From Bacteroidales bacterium UBA3868 (GTDB taxonomy: Bacteria > Bacteroidota > Bacteroidia > Bacteroidales > WCHB1-69), in NCBI GenBank assembly GCA_002392325.1, contig DGGS01000133.1:1-9712 (forward strand): a DNA stretch of 9,712 bases. Reading direction: 5' to 3'. How positions within the stretch are numbered: the first letter of the stretch is position 1; every line of letters begins with the position of its first letter. The notes beneath the pieces are model-generated. The model was not told the origin of the DNA and ran no database searches. It saw only the letters and a list, made by a program, of their open reading frames with translations. Below are positions 1 to 6,982 of this stretch, piece by piece. A program made the translations under genes and the position numbers.

Positions 1-959
1 AGCTGCGTATCTGGCTCCCCCACTCGATTTTCTTCTTCGTGCTCTCTATATCCGCCAGTTTCTCGCGTTTCTTTTCCAATTCAATCTGATACAGGCGTGA
101 TTTGAGCATGCGCATGGCCATCTCACGGTTTTGGATCTGCGAGCGTGTCACCTGACACTCCACCACAATGCCGGAGGGTTCATGGTGCAGGCGTACGGCG
201 GTCTCCACCTTGTTCACATTCTGTCCGCCGTGGCCGCTCGAACGGTAGGTGTCCCAACTGATGTCGGCGGGATTAATTTCTATCACAATGTCATCGTTGA
301 TGATCGGATAGGCAAATACGGAGGCAAAGGTTGTGTGCCGGCGGTTTGCAGCGTCAAATGGGGAAAGACGGACCAACCGGTGCACGCCGATCTCACTTTT
401 GAGATAGCCGAAAGCGTATGAGCCCTCAATCTCGATGGAAGCGGACTTCAGCCCCACCACATCGCCATCCTGACGGTCGAGGAGTTTGACCGAGTAATTG
501 TTCCGCTCGGCCCAGCGCATGTACATACGCAAGAGCATTTCCGCCCAGTCGCAGCTCTCGGTGCCACCGGCACCGGAATTGATGTTGATGACCGCATTCA
601 GCGAGTCCTCCTCGTCGCGCATCATATTGCGGAATTCCAGATTCTCCACGGCTTTCAAGGCAGCTGCATACGCCGCATCCAGTTCCGCCTCGGTGGCGTC
701 ACCTGTACTGAAAAAGTCATTGGTAACCGACACTTCCTCAACTAGTTCCCCCGCTTTCGTATAATCGTTCACCCATGCCTTCACATTGCTGATTTCTCGC
801 ATGAGCTTCTCTGCCGCCTTCGGGTCATCCCAGAAACCGTCTTGGAGCGTTATTTTCTCTTTCTGTTCTATCTCTGACAACTTCCCATCGATGTCAAAGA
901 TACCTCCTTAGCTCACCGAGCCTGGTTAGAAGGTCTTTTACTTGATCTGCCGTAATCAT
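1..959 (-). CDS. prfB: Peptide chain release factor 2 (RF2), programmed +1 frameshift, 3' end cut by window edge
   Basis: RF2 recognises UGA and UAA stop codons on the ribosome and triggers hydrolysis of the peptidyl-tRNA. Translation starts at ATG 957-959 ([11 protein letters not shown]) and meets an in-frame TGA at 894-896 after 21 sense codons. A +1 shift there opens the main frame ([15 protein letters not shown]). Numbering through the shift, the stop-codon recognition tripeptide SPF is at residues 199-201 ([15 protein letters not shown]) and the catalytic GGQ at 244-246 ([16 protein letters not shown]), both at RF2-like positions. The visible part ends in IEWGSQIRS, the conserved C-terminal motif. 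About 319 residues are present of the usual 365 or so, so roughly the last 45 lie outside the window. It lies 31 nt downstream of recX on the same strand. The frameshift, SPF and GGQ together make the identification secure. Confidence 0.97.
893..910 (-). promoter_or_regulatory. prfB programmed +1 frameshift signal
   Basis: Read on the minus strand the site is TAAGGAGGTATCTTTGAC. It has an internal Shine-Dalgarno-like AGGAGG, a 3-nt spacer TAT, the slippery CTT codon, the in-frame stop TGA, and C as the following base. This matches the classical RF2 autoregulatory site, in which low RF2 lets the ribosome pause at UGA and slip forward one base (CTT to TTT), restoring full-length RF2. The internal SD (AAGGAGGT) can pair over 8 nt with the canonical 16S rRNA 3' end, longer than the AGGGGG core of the E. 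coli site. Confidence 0.96.
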
Positions 960-990
960 TATAGGTTGGTTTGCGTTAAAAATCAATTGT

Positions 991-1428
991 TTACTTCAAC
1001 AAGGACATGAAATCATCCATGGCGAACCCTTTGGACAGCATGTGGCGGATGAGTTTCGGACGGTTATCGGCGTCTTTGCTGTTCAGCCGTTTCCATTTCT
1101 CAATGGTGTCGCGAACAACATCCATATACTGGTCATCGTCAATCAGATCCATTTGTTCCTGAATCACCTCGGCTGCGATGCCTTTCTGGTAGAGTCCTTG
1201 GCGGATTTTGAGTTTTCCCCATTTCTCCTTGAGTTTGCTGCGCACATAGGTCTCCGCAAAACGGGTCTCATTCAGGAAGTCACACGCCTTCAACTCCTTC
1301 ACAATCTCATCGGCCATGGCCACGGGAACGGCCAAAGTGCCCATTTTTTTGCGCACTTCCGCCTCACTGCGCTCCTGATAGGCGCAATAGCGTTCCAGTT
1401 TGGCTAACAGTTCTGCGGGTATGTCCAT
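991..1428 (-). CDS. recX: Regulatory protein RecX family
   Basis: A 145-residue protein with the sequence character of RecX, which binds RecA filaments and modulates recombination and SOS activity. The N-terminal helix LERYCAYQERSEAEVRKKM (11-29) and the core FLNETRFAETYVRSKL...WGKLKIRQGLYQKGI (51-84) are the typical RecX triple-helix repeat features. The length is within the usual range for the family. Its ATG lies 1 nt beyond the TAA of rng (TAATATG), so translation is probably coupled to rng, and prfB follows 31 nt later. No recA is visible in the window. The family call rests on these motifs from memory, not on a search. Confidence 0.88.
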   Translation of the reverse strand: MDIPAELLAKLERYCAYQERSEAEVRKKMGTLAVPVAMADEIVKELKACDFLNETRFAETYVRSKLKEKWGKLKIRQGLYQKGIAAEVIQEQMDLIDDDQYMDVVRDTIEKWKRLNSKDADNRPKLIRHMLSKGFAMDDFMSLLK

Positions 1429-1429
1429 A

Positions 1430-3010
1430 TTAGTTGTTCAGGGGTTCGTTCCACAATATAATCTCGTCCATTTTCCCATTAAAGAATCGGTGTTCCATCA
1501 GATGGTAACTCTGGTTCGAAACCAGTCGGATACGCTTTTTATACTTAAACCTCCACTTTAGCAAAATAGATGGAAATCCTTGTTTTAGAAAAGCATACAC
1601 AAATGGATGCACCATGATGGTAATCTTGGATTCCTGTTGCTTGTCAAATAGAAACTCCAAGGTATTGTTGATCTCATCCTCGATGAGAATTGGGGGTTTT
1701 ATCTTGCCCGTTCCCTTACAGGTTGGACATTGTTCGGTGGTTTCTATAATGGTGGCCTGGCGCACACGCTGGCGTGTGATTTGCATCAGGCCAAACTTGT
1801 TAAGGGGTAATATGGTGTGTTTTGCCTTGTCGTTGTGCATGAAATCCGCCATGGCCTTGTTGAGCGTCGCCTTGTTCTTGGGATCGTGCAGGTCAACAAA
1901 GTCAATGGTGATGATGCCGCCCATATCCCGGAGTCGGAGTTGGCGGGCTATTTCCGCAGCCGCTATCATATTGGTGTTCAGGGCGTTCTCCTCAGGAGTC
2001 TGGTTGGCTTTCACGCGATTGCCGCTGTTCACATCAATCACATGCATGGCTTCGGTGTGTTCGATAATCAGATAGACACCGTTTTTCACGGTCACCACCT
2101 TGCCAAAGGAGCCCTTTATCTGTTTGGCTACGTTAAATTTCTCAAAAATGGGCTGTTTGTCGTTGTACAGCTTCACGATGTCCTCTTGCTCGGGGGCATA
2201 GAGGTGCATATAGTTCTTTACTTCCTTGAAAGTCTCCTGATTGTCCACATAAATGGCATGGAAAGAGTCATTCAGCAGGTCGCGCATCATGGTGGTCACG
2301 CAGTCCATCTCCTGTATGATGCGCATCGGGGCCTTGGAGGCGAAGAGGTTCTCCACCGCCGTATCCCATTTATAGCGCAGTTGGTCCAAATCGGACGACA
2401 GTTCCTCAACGCTCTTGTTTTCGGCCACGGTTCGTATAATGACGCCGAAGTTGCGGGGTTTTATGCCCTGCACGAGGGATTTGAGGCGTTTGCGTTCAGC
2501 CGTGCTTCTGATTTTCTGTGAGACGGAAACCTTGTCGCCGAAGGGAACCAGCACGAGGTATCGTCCAGCGAATGAAATTTCTGTGGTGATACGGGGGCCT
2601 TTTGTGGATATGGGTTCCTTGGCCACCTGTACCATTATCTGTTGTCCGGAGGTCAGCACATCGCTGATTTTCCCATTCTTAGGCACATCCTCCAGATACT
2701 GCACGCGGCTGATGCTGCGCTTGCCTGTTGTGATGGCTTGACTCACGAAGGCGTTCACGGTTCTGGCGTGCACGCCAAGGTCCAAATAGTGAAGGAAAGC
2801 GTCCTTCTCACTGCCCACATCCACGAATGCGGCGTTGAGACCGGGCATGATTTTCCTTACCTTGCCTAAATAAATGTCACCGACAGAGAACTGCGACGAA
2901 GCTTTCTCAGAGTGGATTTCCACGAGTTTCTTATCCTCCAGAAGCGCCACCTGGACTTCGTTGTTGTGGGAAGTAATAACAATCTCTTTTGTTATTTCAT
3001 TCTCGCTCAT
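1430..3010 (-). CDS. rng: Ribonuclease E/G family endoribonuclease
   Basis: A single-strand-specific endoribonuclease involved in rRNA maturation and mRNA decay. The ATG at 3008-3010 gives MSENEITKEI and 526 residues. The frame is open upstream to a TTG at 3031, but that would put the start inside a stable hairpin, so the ATG is preferred. Domains in order: an S1-like RNA-binding region at about 41-130 (FSVGDIYLGKVRKIMPGLNAAFVDVG...KDAFLHYLDLG), a catalytic DNase I-like core with metal-binding Asp candidates in VIDVNSG (D326) and TIDFVD (D370), and a Zn-link-type CPTC motif (C428, C431). There is no long degradosome scaffold tail, so it is RNase G-sized. A second CXXC that would complete a Zn link within one chain is not seen, as expected because two subunits share the metal. 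The gene is preceded by a strong hairpin and followed immediately by recX. Confidence 0.95.
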   Translation of the reverse strand: MSENEITKEIVITSHNNEVQVALLEDKKLVEIHSEKASSQFSVGDIYLGKVRKIMPGLNAAFVDVGSEKDAFLHYLDLGVHARTVNAFVSQAITTGKRSISRVQYLEDVPKNGKISDVLTSGQQIMVQVAKEPISTKGPRITTEISFAGRYLVLVPFGDKVSVSQKIRSTAERKRLKSLVQGIKPRNFGVIIRTVAENKSVEELSSDLDQLRYKWDTAVENLFASKAPMRIIQEMDCVTTMMRDLLNDSFHAIYVDNQETFKEVKNYMHLYAPEQEDIVKLYNDKQPIFEKFNVAKQIKGSFGKVVTVKNGVYLIIEHTEAMHVIDVNSGNRVKANQTPEENALNTNMIAAAEIARQLRLRDMGGIITIDFVDLHDPKNKATLNKAMADFMHNDKAKHTILPLNKFGLMQITRQRVRQATIIETTEQCPTCKGTGKIKPPILIEDEINNTLEFLFDKQQESKITIMVHPFVYAFLKQGFPSILLKWRFKYKKRIRLVSNQSYHLMEHRFFNGKMDEIILWNEPLNN

Positions 3011-3029
3011 AAGCAATTTCTCTATAAAC

Positions 3030-3069
3030 AATGAAAACTAAATGCCCCGCAGGACATTTAGTTTTCATT
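3030..3069 (-). terminator. Strong hairpin in the rng leader: terminator/attenuator or RNase target
   Basis: Left arm 3030-3044 (AATGAAAACTAAATG) and right arm 3055-3069 (CATTTAGTTTTCATT) are perfect 15-bp inverted copies. In the minus-strand RNA the 10-nt loop UCCUGCGGGG can add a U-G and two C-G pairs, giving about 18 continuous pairs closed by a UGCG loop. The stem begins 18 nt after the stop of the 29-residue gene and ends 19 nt before the rng ATG. The sequence after it (UGUUUAUAG) is U-rich but interrupted, so a fully efficient intrinsic terminator is doubtful. Partial termination, or a processing site controlling RNase E/G expression, fits the position. Confidence 0.7.
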
Positions 3070-3087
3070 TCGATTCACACAAATGCA

Positions 3088-3177
3088 TTATCTGCTCTTA
3101 TGTCTGTTCTTTCTGAGTCTTTTTTTACGTTTGTGCGTGTTCATTTTAGCGCGTTTGCGCTTTTTTCCACTTGGCAT
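3088..3177 (-). CDS. 29-residue highly basic AURKAIP1/COX24-type (mS38/bS22-like) small ribosomal protein
   Basis: This short frame starts at ATG 3175-3177 and ends with TAA 3088-3090. It reads MPSGKKRKRAKMNTHKRKK followed by RLRKNRHKSR. About 60 percent of the residues are Lys, Arg or His and there is no hydrophobic core, as expected for an rRNA-binding extension peptide. I recognise it as the short protein widely conserved in Bacteroidota and usually labelled AURKAIP1/COX24 domain-containing, related to mitochondrial mS38 and actinobacterial bS22. The relation to mS38/bS22 is from family knowledge. It sits 25 nt downstream of the HU-like gene and just upstream of the rng leader hairpin, so it is probably co-transcribed with HU. 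Confidence 0.85.
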   Translation of the reverse strand: MPSGKKRKRAKMNTHKRKKRLRKNRHKSR

Positions 3178-3202
3178 ATTGTAATAGTTTAAAGGTTAAT
3201 AA

Positions 3203-3487
3203 TTATTTCGTAGATTTCTTAACTGCGTTCACGAAAGTCTTGCAAGGTTTGAAAGCCGGAATATTGTGGGCAGGAATTGTGATCGTTTCTTTTTTGGAAA
3301 TATTACGAGCTGTTTTCTGTGCTCTTTGTTTGATGATGAAACTGCCAAAACCTCTCAAGTAAACATTATCGCCTTTAATCATGGAGCTCTTAACGGATGA
3401 CATGAATACTTCTACGATAGTTTGAACACTACCTTTGTCAAAACCAGTCTTACCTGCAATTTCATTAACGATTTCTGCTTTTGTCAT
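3203..3487 (-). CDS. HU/IHF-family DNA-binding protein
   Basis: A 94-residue nucleoid-associated protein of the HU/IHF type, which dimerises and bends DNA. The N-terminal helices (MTKAEIVNEIAGKTGFDKGS, then VQTIVEVFMSSVKSSMIKGD) form the dimer core. They are followed by the signature beta region VYLRGFGSFIIKQR (42-54) and the DNA-binding arm KTARNISKKETITIP (58-72). The arm reads RNI where canonical HU has RNP, so the intercalating proline is absent, although IPAHNIPAFKP follows normally. The ATG is at 3485-3487. A TAnnTTTG box at 3541-3548 gives a leader of about 45 nt. The gene leads the block with the 29-residue ribosomal-type protein and rng. Confidence 0.93.
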   Translation of the reverse strand: MTKAEIVNEIAGKTGFDKGSVQTIVEVFMSSVKSSMIKGDNVYLRGFGSFIIKQRAQKTARNISKKETITIPAHNIPAFKPCKTFVNAVKKSTK

Positions 3488-3540
3488 AATTCTTAAATTT
3501 AAATTTTTAATGTTAAAAATACTTACTTTTTTAAGGGCTG

Positions 3541-3548
3541 CAAAAATA
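3541..3548 (-). promoter_or_regulatory. Bacteroidota-type -7 box for the HU-family gene
   Basis: On the minus strand the sequence is TATTTTTG followed by CAGCC, matching TAnnTTTG, the -7 consensus of the Bacteroidota primary sigma factor. I see no clear TTTG -33 box at the expected spacing. The box lies in the 100-bp AT-rich gap 3488-3587. The same gap holds a run of eight T (minus strand, 3580-3587) directly after the deoC stop. That run may help end deoC transcripts, but only a weak AT-rich stem precedes it. Confidence 0.7.
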
Positions 3549-3587
3549 CAATTATTTTATTCACATTCCACTATTTAGCAAAAAAAA

Positions 3588-4430
3588 TTATTGAATTTTG
3601 TCAAATATCTTATTGGCGAGTCTGCTGGCACCTATTCGGAAGCGACCGTTATTCATCCATTTATCACCCAGCACATTAGCCAGGATGGAGACGAAATTCA
3701 GGGCGGTATCCGGGTCGGATATGCCTCCGGCGGGTTTTATGGACACCATTTCGCCGGTTTTCTCGTAGTGCTGTTTGATCGCATCCAGCATAACCAGGAA
3801 GGATTCGGGAGTGGCGTTCACCGCTATCTTTCCGGTGGAGGTCTTGATGAAATCCGCGCCCGCGGCAATAGCCAGTTGCGAGGCCTTGTAGATGTTGTCG
3901 GCGGTCTTCAGCTCGCCTGTTTCCAATATGACTTTCAGTCGTGCTCCGGCGCACGCTTCCCGGATGGCTTTTATCTCGTCATAGACCTCCTGGTAGTTGC
4001 CTTCCAGGAACTTGCCGCGCGAGATGACCATATCGATCTCGTCGGCGCCCTGCTCCAGCGCATAGCGCACCTCGGCGAGTTTCACCTCAATGGGCGACTG
4101 TCCGGCAGGAAACGCGCCCGCCACACACGCCACATGGATGTCCGTGCCTTTCAGTTTTTCTTTGGCGATGGCGGCAAACGGCGGATACACACACACGGCG
4201 GCCGTGCTTTTGATGTTGCGTGCGTCATCCCTGAAATCGATGGCACGCTGGCAGAGCGCCTCCACCACGGCACGGTTGTCAGTGCCCTCAAGCGTGGTCA
4301 GGTCTATACAATTCAATATGAAACGATAAGCTTGCTGCTCATCCATGTACGGGTTGCCCTTGCGGGTGTATTCGGCTATGCGCTCCTGAATCTGCGCATC
4401 AGTGTACGGGTAGTTTTCCAATGGGATCAT
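3588..4430 (-). CDS. deoC: Deoxyribose-phosphate aldolase
   Basis: A class I aldolase that cleaves 2-deoxyribose 5-phosphate to glyceraldehyde 3-phosphate and acetaldehyde in deoxynucleoside catabolism in the cytosol. With the ATG at 4428-4430 the protein is 280 residues (MIPLENYPYTD); an upstream TTG at 4436 is less likely. The Schiff-base lysine is in DFIKTSTGK (K196), the second active-site lysine in IKPAGGIS (K232), and the proton-relay Asp in DEIDMVI (D133). The C terminus GRFRIGASRLANKIFDKI forms the phosphate-binding end. It is longer than the E. coli enzyme (259 residues), with extra N-terminal sequence. It is divergently arranged with the kinase gene and has its own promoter box at 4460-4467. 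No other deo-pathway gene is in the window. Confidence 0.96.
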   Translation of the reverse strand: MIPLENYPYTDAQIQERIAEYTRKGNPYMDEQQAYRFILNCIDLTTLEGTDNRAVVEALCQRAIDFRDDARNIKSTAAVCVYPPFAAIAKEKLKGTDIHVACVAGAFPAGQSPIEVKLAEVRYALEQGADEIDMVISRGKFLEGNYQEVYDEIKAIREACAGARLKVILETGELKTADNIYKASQLAIAAGADFIKTSTGKIAVNATPESFLVMLDAIKQHYEKTGEMVSIKPAGGISDPDTALNFVSILANVLGDKWMNNGRFRIGASRLANKIFDKIQ

Positions 4431-4459
4431 ATTCAATGCTTTTTAAAGAAAATCGGCTG

Positions 4460-4467
4460 CAAAGGTA
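4460..4467 (-). promoter_or_regulatory. Bacteroidota-type -7 box for deoC
   Basis: The minus-strand sequence TACCTTTG, followed by CAGCCG, is an exact TAnnTTTG match. It is 30 bp from the deoC ATG, so a start about 7 nt downstream gives a short leader of roughly 20-25 nt. A matching -33 TTTG is not evident. The AT-rich 100-bp spacer 4431-4530 also holds the opposite-facing kinase promoter. Confidence 0.75.
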
Positions 4468-4504
4468 CGAATTTTACGAAACATTTTTCCACCTATATTT
4501 TTTG

Positions 4505-4512
4505 TATTTTTG
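4505..4512 (+). promoter_or_regulatory. Bacteroidota-type -7 box for the protein kinase gene
   Basis: The plus-strand TATTTTTG followed by CAAACC matches TAnnTTTG exactly. The predicted start is about 4519, leaving a leader of roughly 12 nt before the ATG at 4531 and no room for a Shine-Dalgarno sequence. This supports the ATG at 4531 over the in-frame TTG at 4510, which overlaps the box itself. Confidence 0.7.
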
Positions 4513-4530
4513 CAAACCTTATTCATCATC

Positions 4531-5769
4531 ATGTCTTCAAGCGACTCCTCATCCTCCGGCGAAATCACCTCCTCTTTCGAGAATATCTCGGACGTGTTCA
4601 CTGCGTATACGGAAATCCCTTCCGAGGGATTCAACCGGCTATTTAAAGCTCAACGATACGGCAAGTGGTTTATACTTAAAGGGTTGAAGCCCGAGCACCA
4701 GCACAAGGAGGTCTATGTCAGCCTGCTGACCAAGGAATTTGAACTGGGTGTCCGTATGGACCATCCCAATATCGTCCATACGTTCAGCAAAGAAAACGAC
4801 CCCGTGGCGGGTCCTTGCATCGTGATGGAGTATGTGGATGGCCTTACCCTCAAAGAATATCTGACGCAGAATCCCTCACGTCTAGCTCGCAGAAAAATAA
4901 TGCAGGAACTATTAGAGGCGATGGCGTATTACCACAGTTTGCAGATTATTCATCGTGATCTCAAGCCCGACAATATACTTATAACCCGCAACGGGCACAA
5001 TGTGAAGATCATCGATTTCGGGTTGGCGGACAGCGACTGGCACGGGGTATTGAAACAGCCCGCCGGTTCTGAAAATTATGCCGCCCCCGAACAAAAGAAA
5101 GGCGACACACCCATTGACTGCCGCGCGGACATATACTCGTTCGGAAAGATTGTGCGACTGCTTTTTCCGCATTCTTATCGGCGCATCGCCCACAAATGTA
5201 CGCAAGAAAACCGCGAACGGCGCTTCCGGAATGCGGACGAGATTCTGCGGCGGATGCAGCAAAAAAGACTCTACGTTTTCATATTGCTCCCAATAACCTG
5301 CATCTTGGTTCTGTTGGGCGGCGTATGGCTGCTAAGCAAAAGCAAACCTTCACCAATCCATTCTCTTCCTACCCCAAGTTCAGGAATTCCTGAAGCCCAA
5401 CATTCCGACACTTTCCAAACACCATCCAAGGACATTGTAGTCTTCCAAAGAACAGAAAGTGTCTCCCAAAAGCAGGAACTCCCGCAAGGCGCCTTACTGA
5501 TGATTGAGCAGAGTGTGGACACTATCTTTGAACCGTTTTGGGTTCGGTATCGTGCTGCAGAAGACAAGCTCATGGAACAAGCGGAATACGGACGGATAAT
5601 ACCTGATAACCGTAACTACGAGGAACGGGAAAAAGTCATTTTGGATGCCATTATAAAAAAGTATCCCAAATGTTCCGAGCTGGAAGAATCTTTAACAGCT
5701 GCGTACAGAATGAGTTATTATCTTCACATGAAAGAGATTACCGATACTCTATCTCTGCTGGTGGAATAA
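4531..5769 (+). CDS. Membrane-anchored Hanks-type Ser/Thr protein kinase
   Basis: A 412-residue protein. After a Ser-rich N terminus (MSSSDSSSSGEITSS), a kinase domain spans about 24-245. It has a degenerate glycine-rich loop (KAQRYGKWFILKGLK) with the ATP lysine at K50, an alpha-C glutamate candidate at E69 or E72, the hinge MEYVDG (99-104), catalytic HRDLKPDN (141-148, D143 and N148), DFG (162-164), an APE motif in NYAAPEQ (183-188) and the F-helix DIYSFG (200-205). The catalytic residues are present, so activity is likely. A single membrane segment follows (LYVFILLPITCILVLLGGVW, 247-266). The remaining roughly 145 residues would lie outside the cytoplasm. They are unrecognised and Pro/Ser-rich at first, with no PASTA repeats. 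The gene faces away from deoC and ends tail-to-tail with the EcsC gene, 26 bp apart. Substrate and signal are unknown. Confidence 0.92.
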   Translation: MSSSDSSSSGEITSSFENISDVFTAYTEIPSEGFNRLFKAQRYGKWFILKGLKPEHQHKEVYVSLLTKEFELGVRMDHPNIVHTFSKENDPVAGPCIVMEYVDGLTLKEYLTQNPSRLARRKIMQELLEAMAYYHSLQIIHRDLKPDNILITRNGHNVKIIDFGLADSDWHGVLKQPAGSENYAAPEQKKGDTPIDCRADIYSFGKIVRLLFPHSYRRIAHKCTQENRERRFRNADEILRRMQQKRLYVFILLPITCILVLLGGVWLLSKSKPSPIHSLPTPSSGIPEAQHSDTFQTPSKDIVVFQRTESVSQKQELPQGALLMIEQSVDTIFEPFWVRYRAAEDKLMEQAEYGRIIPDNRNYEEREKVILDAIIKKYPKCSELEESLTAAYRMSYYLHMKEITDTLSLLVE

Positions 5770-5795
5770 TCCTGTCTTTTTTTGGAAGATCTCCG

Positions 5796-6938
5796 TCAGT
5801 CCACAAGCATCTTCAAGGCATCGTCCGCGTAGCCTAACTCTTTCCCTAACGTGTGGAGATAGAGCTTTTCGGCAGGATGGAGTGTGCCGTCCGCTTTCGC
5901 CAACTGTGACAGACCGGACAAGAGGGTCGTGGCATTCATCAAATCGTCTTTGAAAAGTGTCAAATCCACTTTTTGTTGCTTCGGATTGTCAATCTCCGCA
6001 AACAGGAGGGTTCTGTTTTTGTCCGAAATGTTCATACTGCCCACCAACACTTTAAGCAGTTCCTCCTCATCTTGCGAAAAAACGCCATCTACAAGAGCCA
6101 TGTTGAGAATCAGTTTGGCCTTTGCGATTTCGATTTGCTCTTGTTTCTCGAAGTCGATGATCTCGTTCAGAAAAAGGGCTTTTGCGGCTTTGGCGATGGC
6201 GTAGGTTGACATCGCGTCAACGGTTCCGCCCACAACACCGCCCAACACGGGAATTGCTTTGTGGATGTTAACGAGCCCTTTCTGTCCGAATTTGGTGAAC
6301 AGACGGAACCCCACCGCCTGATTGATCTTGGTCAGCACGGTGCCCGGCAATTTTTTCAAGGATGCGGTGGTGAACTTGACAGCGAATTGTCCAGCGGTTT
6401 TTGATAACACATTGCCTGCCTGCGACCCGAGAAGGCACAGATACATCCCGGTCTTTTTCTCCTCGGTGTTCTCATGATATCCGCCTAATTCTGCAATGGC
6501 TCCAATCATTCGAAGTTGGATGCCCATCACACCGGCAATGTTCGCAGGCAATGTGAAGGCCATGGTGGGCAGCCCGCCGAAACTGGTGACAAAACCCGTT
6601 GTGGCGGAAGAGGTGATTTGCCAATTGACGAGATGGTGGATGGCAGTGTTTACATTGCCATACTTGTCAAGGTATTTTTGGGCCATATCGCGGCTGGAGC
6701 CCAAGCCGGGGATGTTGCCGTTGGCCTTGTCAAACGCCCAGTCCAAGACTTCCAACATTTTCGCCCCCTTTTCCTCCATTTCCTCTTCGGAGTCATTCTC
6801 TTTTCTCTCTCTGTTTCGGCGAAATAGCTCCTCCCCTATTTCTTTCCCTGACTGCGCCATGTCAGAAATCTTGGCTGAAATTTTTGTCACGCCTTCTTTA
6901 AAGTTCACATTTTCTTTAACTTTATTCAAGATGTCCAT
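5796..6938 (-). CDS. EcsC-family protein with C-terminal TerB-like domain
   Basis: A 380-residue protein from ATG 6936-6938; a TTG two codons upstream is less likely. A charged N-terminal part (about 1-60) is followed by an EcsC-like domain (about 60-262) with the glycine-rich hydrophobic stretch TTGFVTSFGGLPTMAFTLPA (113-132), LRMIGAIAELGGY (142-154), and a second one, VLGGVVGGTVDAMSTYAIAK (231-250). Residues 270-380 look like a TerB/DUF533-type helical domain, with two repeats of its motif, MALVDGVFSQDEEELL (280-295) and LAKADGTLHPAEKLYL (346-361). EcsC proteins are poorly understood and named after the Bacillus ecs locus. TerB-like domains bind metal and occur in membrane-associated stress systems. 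It is the last gene of the minus-strand run, 44 bp after the 141-residue gene. The biochemical role is not known. Confidence 0.85.
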   Translation of the reverse strand: MDILNKVKENVNFKEGVTKISAKISDMAQSGKEIGEELFRRNRERKENDSEEEMEEKGAKMLEVLDWAFDKANGNIPGLGSSRDMAQKYLDKYGNVNTAIHHLVNWQITSSATTGFVTSFGGLPTMAFTLPANIAGVMGIQLRMIGAIAELGGYHENTEEKKTGMYLCLLGSQAGNVLSKTAGQFAVKFTTASLKKLPGTVLTKINQAVGFRLFTKFGQKGLVNIHKAIPVLGGVVGGTVDAMSTYAIAKAAKALFLNEIIDFEKQEQIEIAKAKLILNMALVDGVFSQDEEELLKVLVGSMNISDKNRTLLFAEIDNPKQQKVDLTLFKDDLMNATTLLSGLSQLAKADGTLHPAEKLYLHTLGKELGYADDALKMLVD

Positions 6939-6982
6939 GGGCAAAGTTCAAAAGTCTATTACTAATAAAAGTATGTCAGGTG

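Noticed and set aside
894..959. prfB read as a pseudogene because of the in-frame TGA after 21 codons
   Set aside because: The TGA is embedded in the exact programmed frameshift context (AGGAGG, TAT, CTT TGA C), and the downstream frame is intact through SPF and GGQ.
1817..2521. Plus-strand open frame of 234 codons opposite rng
   Set aside because: It is antisense to the conserved catalytic core of RNase E/G. The His/Val/Leu-rich sequence has no recognisable motif.
3591..4646. Plus-strand open frame of 351 codons opposite deoC
   Set aside because: It is antisense to a complete deoC with all catalytic residues, is rich in His and Gly as expected from a shadow frame, and runs across both divergent promoters into the kinase gene.
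4912..5262. Minus-strand open frame of 116 codons inside the kinase gene
   Set aside because: It is antisense to the HRD-DFG-APE region of a clear kinase and has no motif of its own.
5770..5795. Shared terminator between the convergent kinase and EcsC-TerB genes
   Set aside because: There is a run of seven T on the plus strand but no convincing stem in the 26-bp gap.
6939..6982. Promoter for the EcsC-TerB gene (TACTTTTA, or GAACTTTG at 6942-6949)
   Set aside because: Both differ from TAnnTTTG at one position, and the second would place the transcript start at the ATG. The 44-bp gap and co-orientation make read-through equally likely, so neither is listed as a feature.
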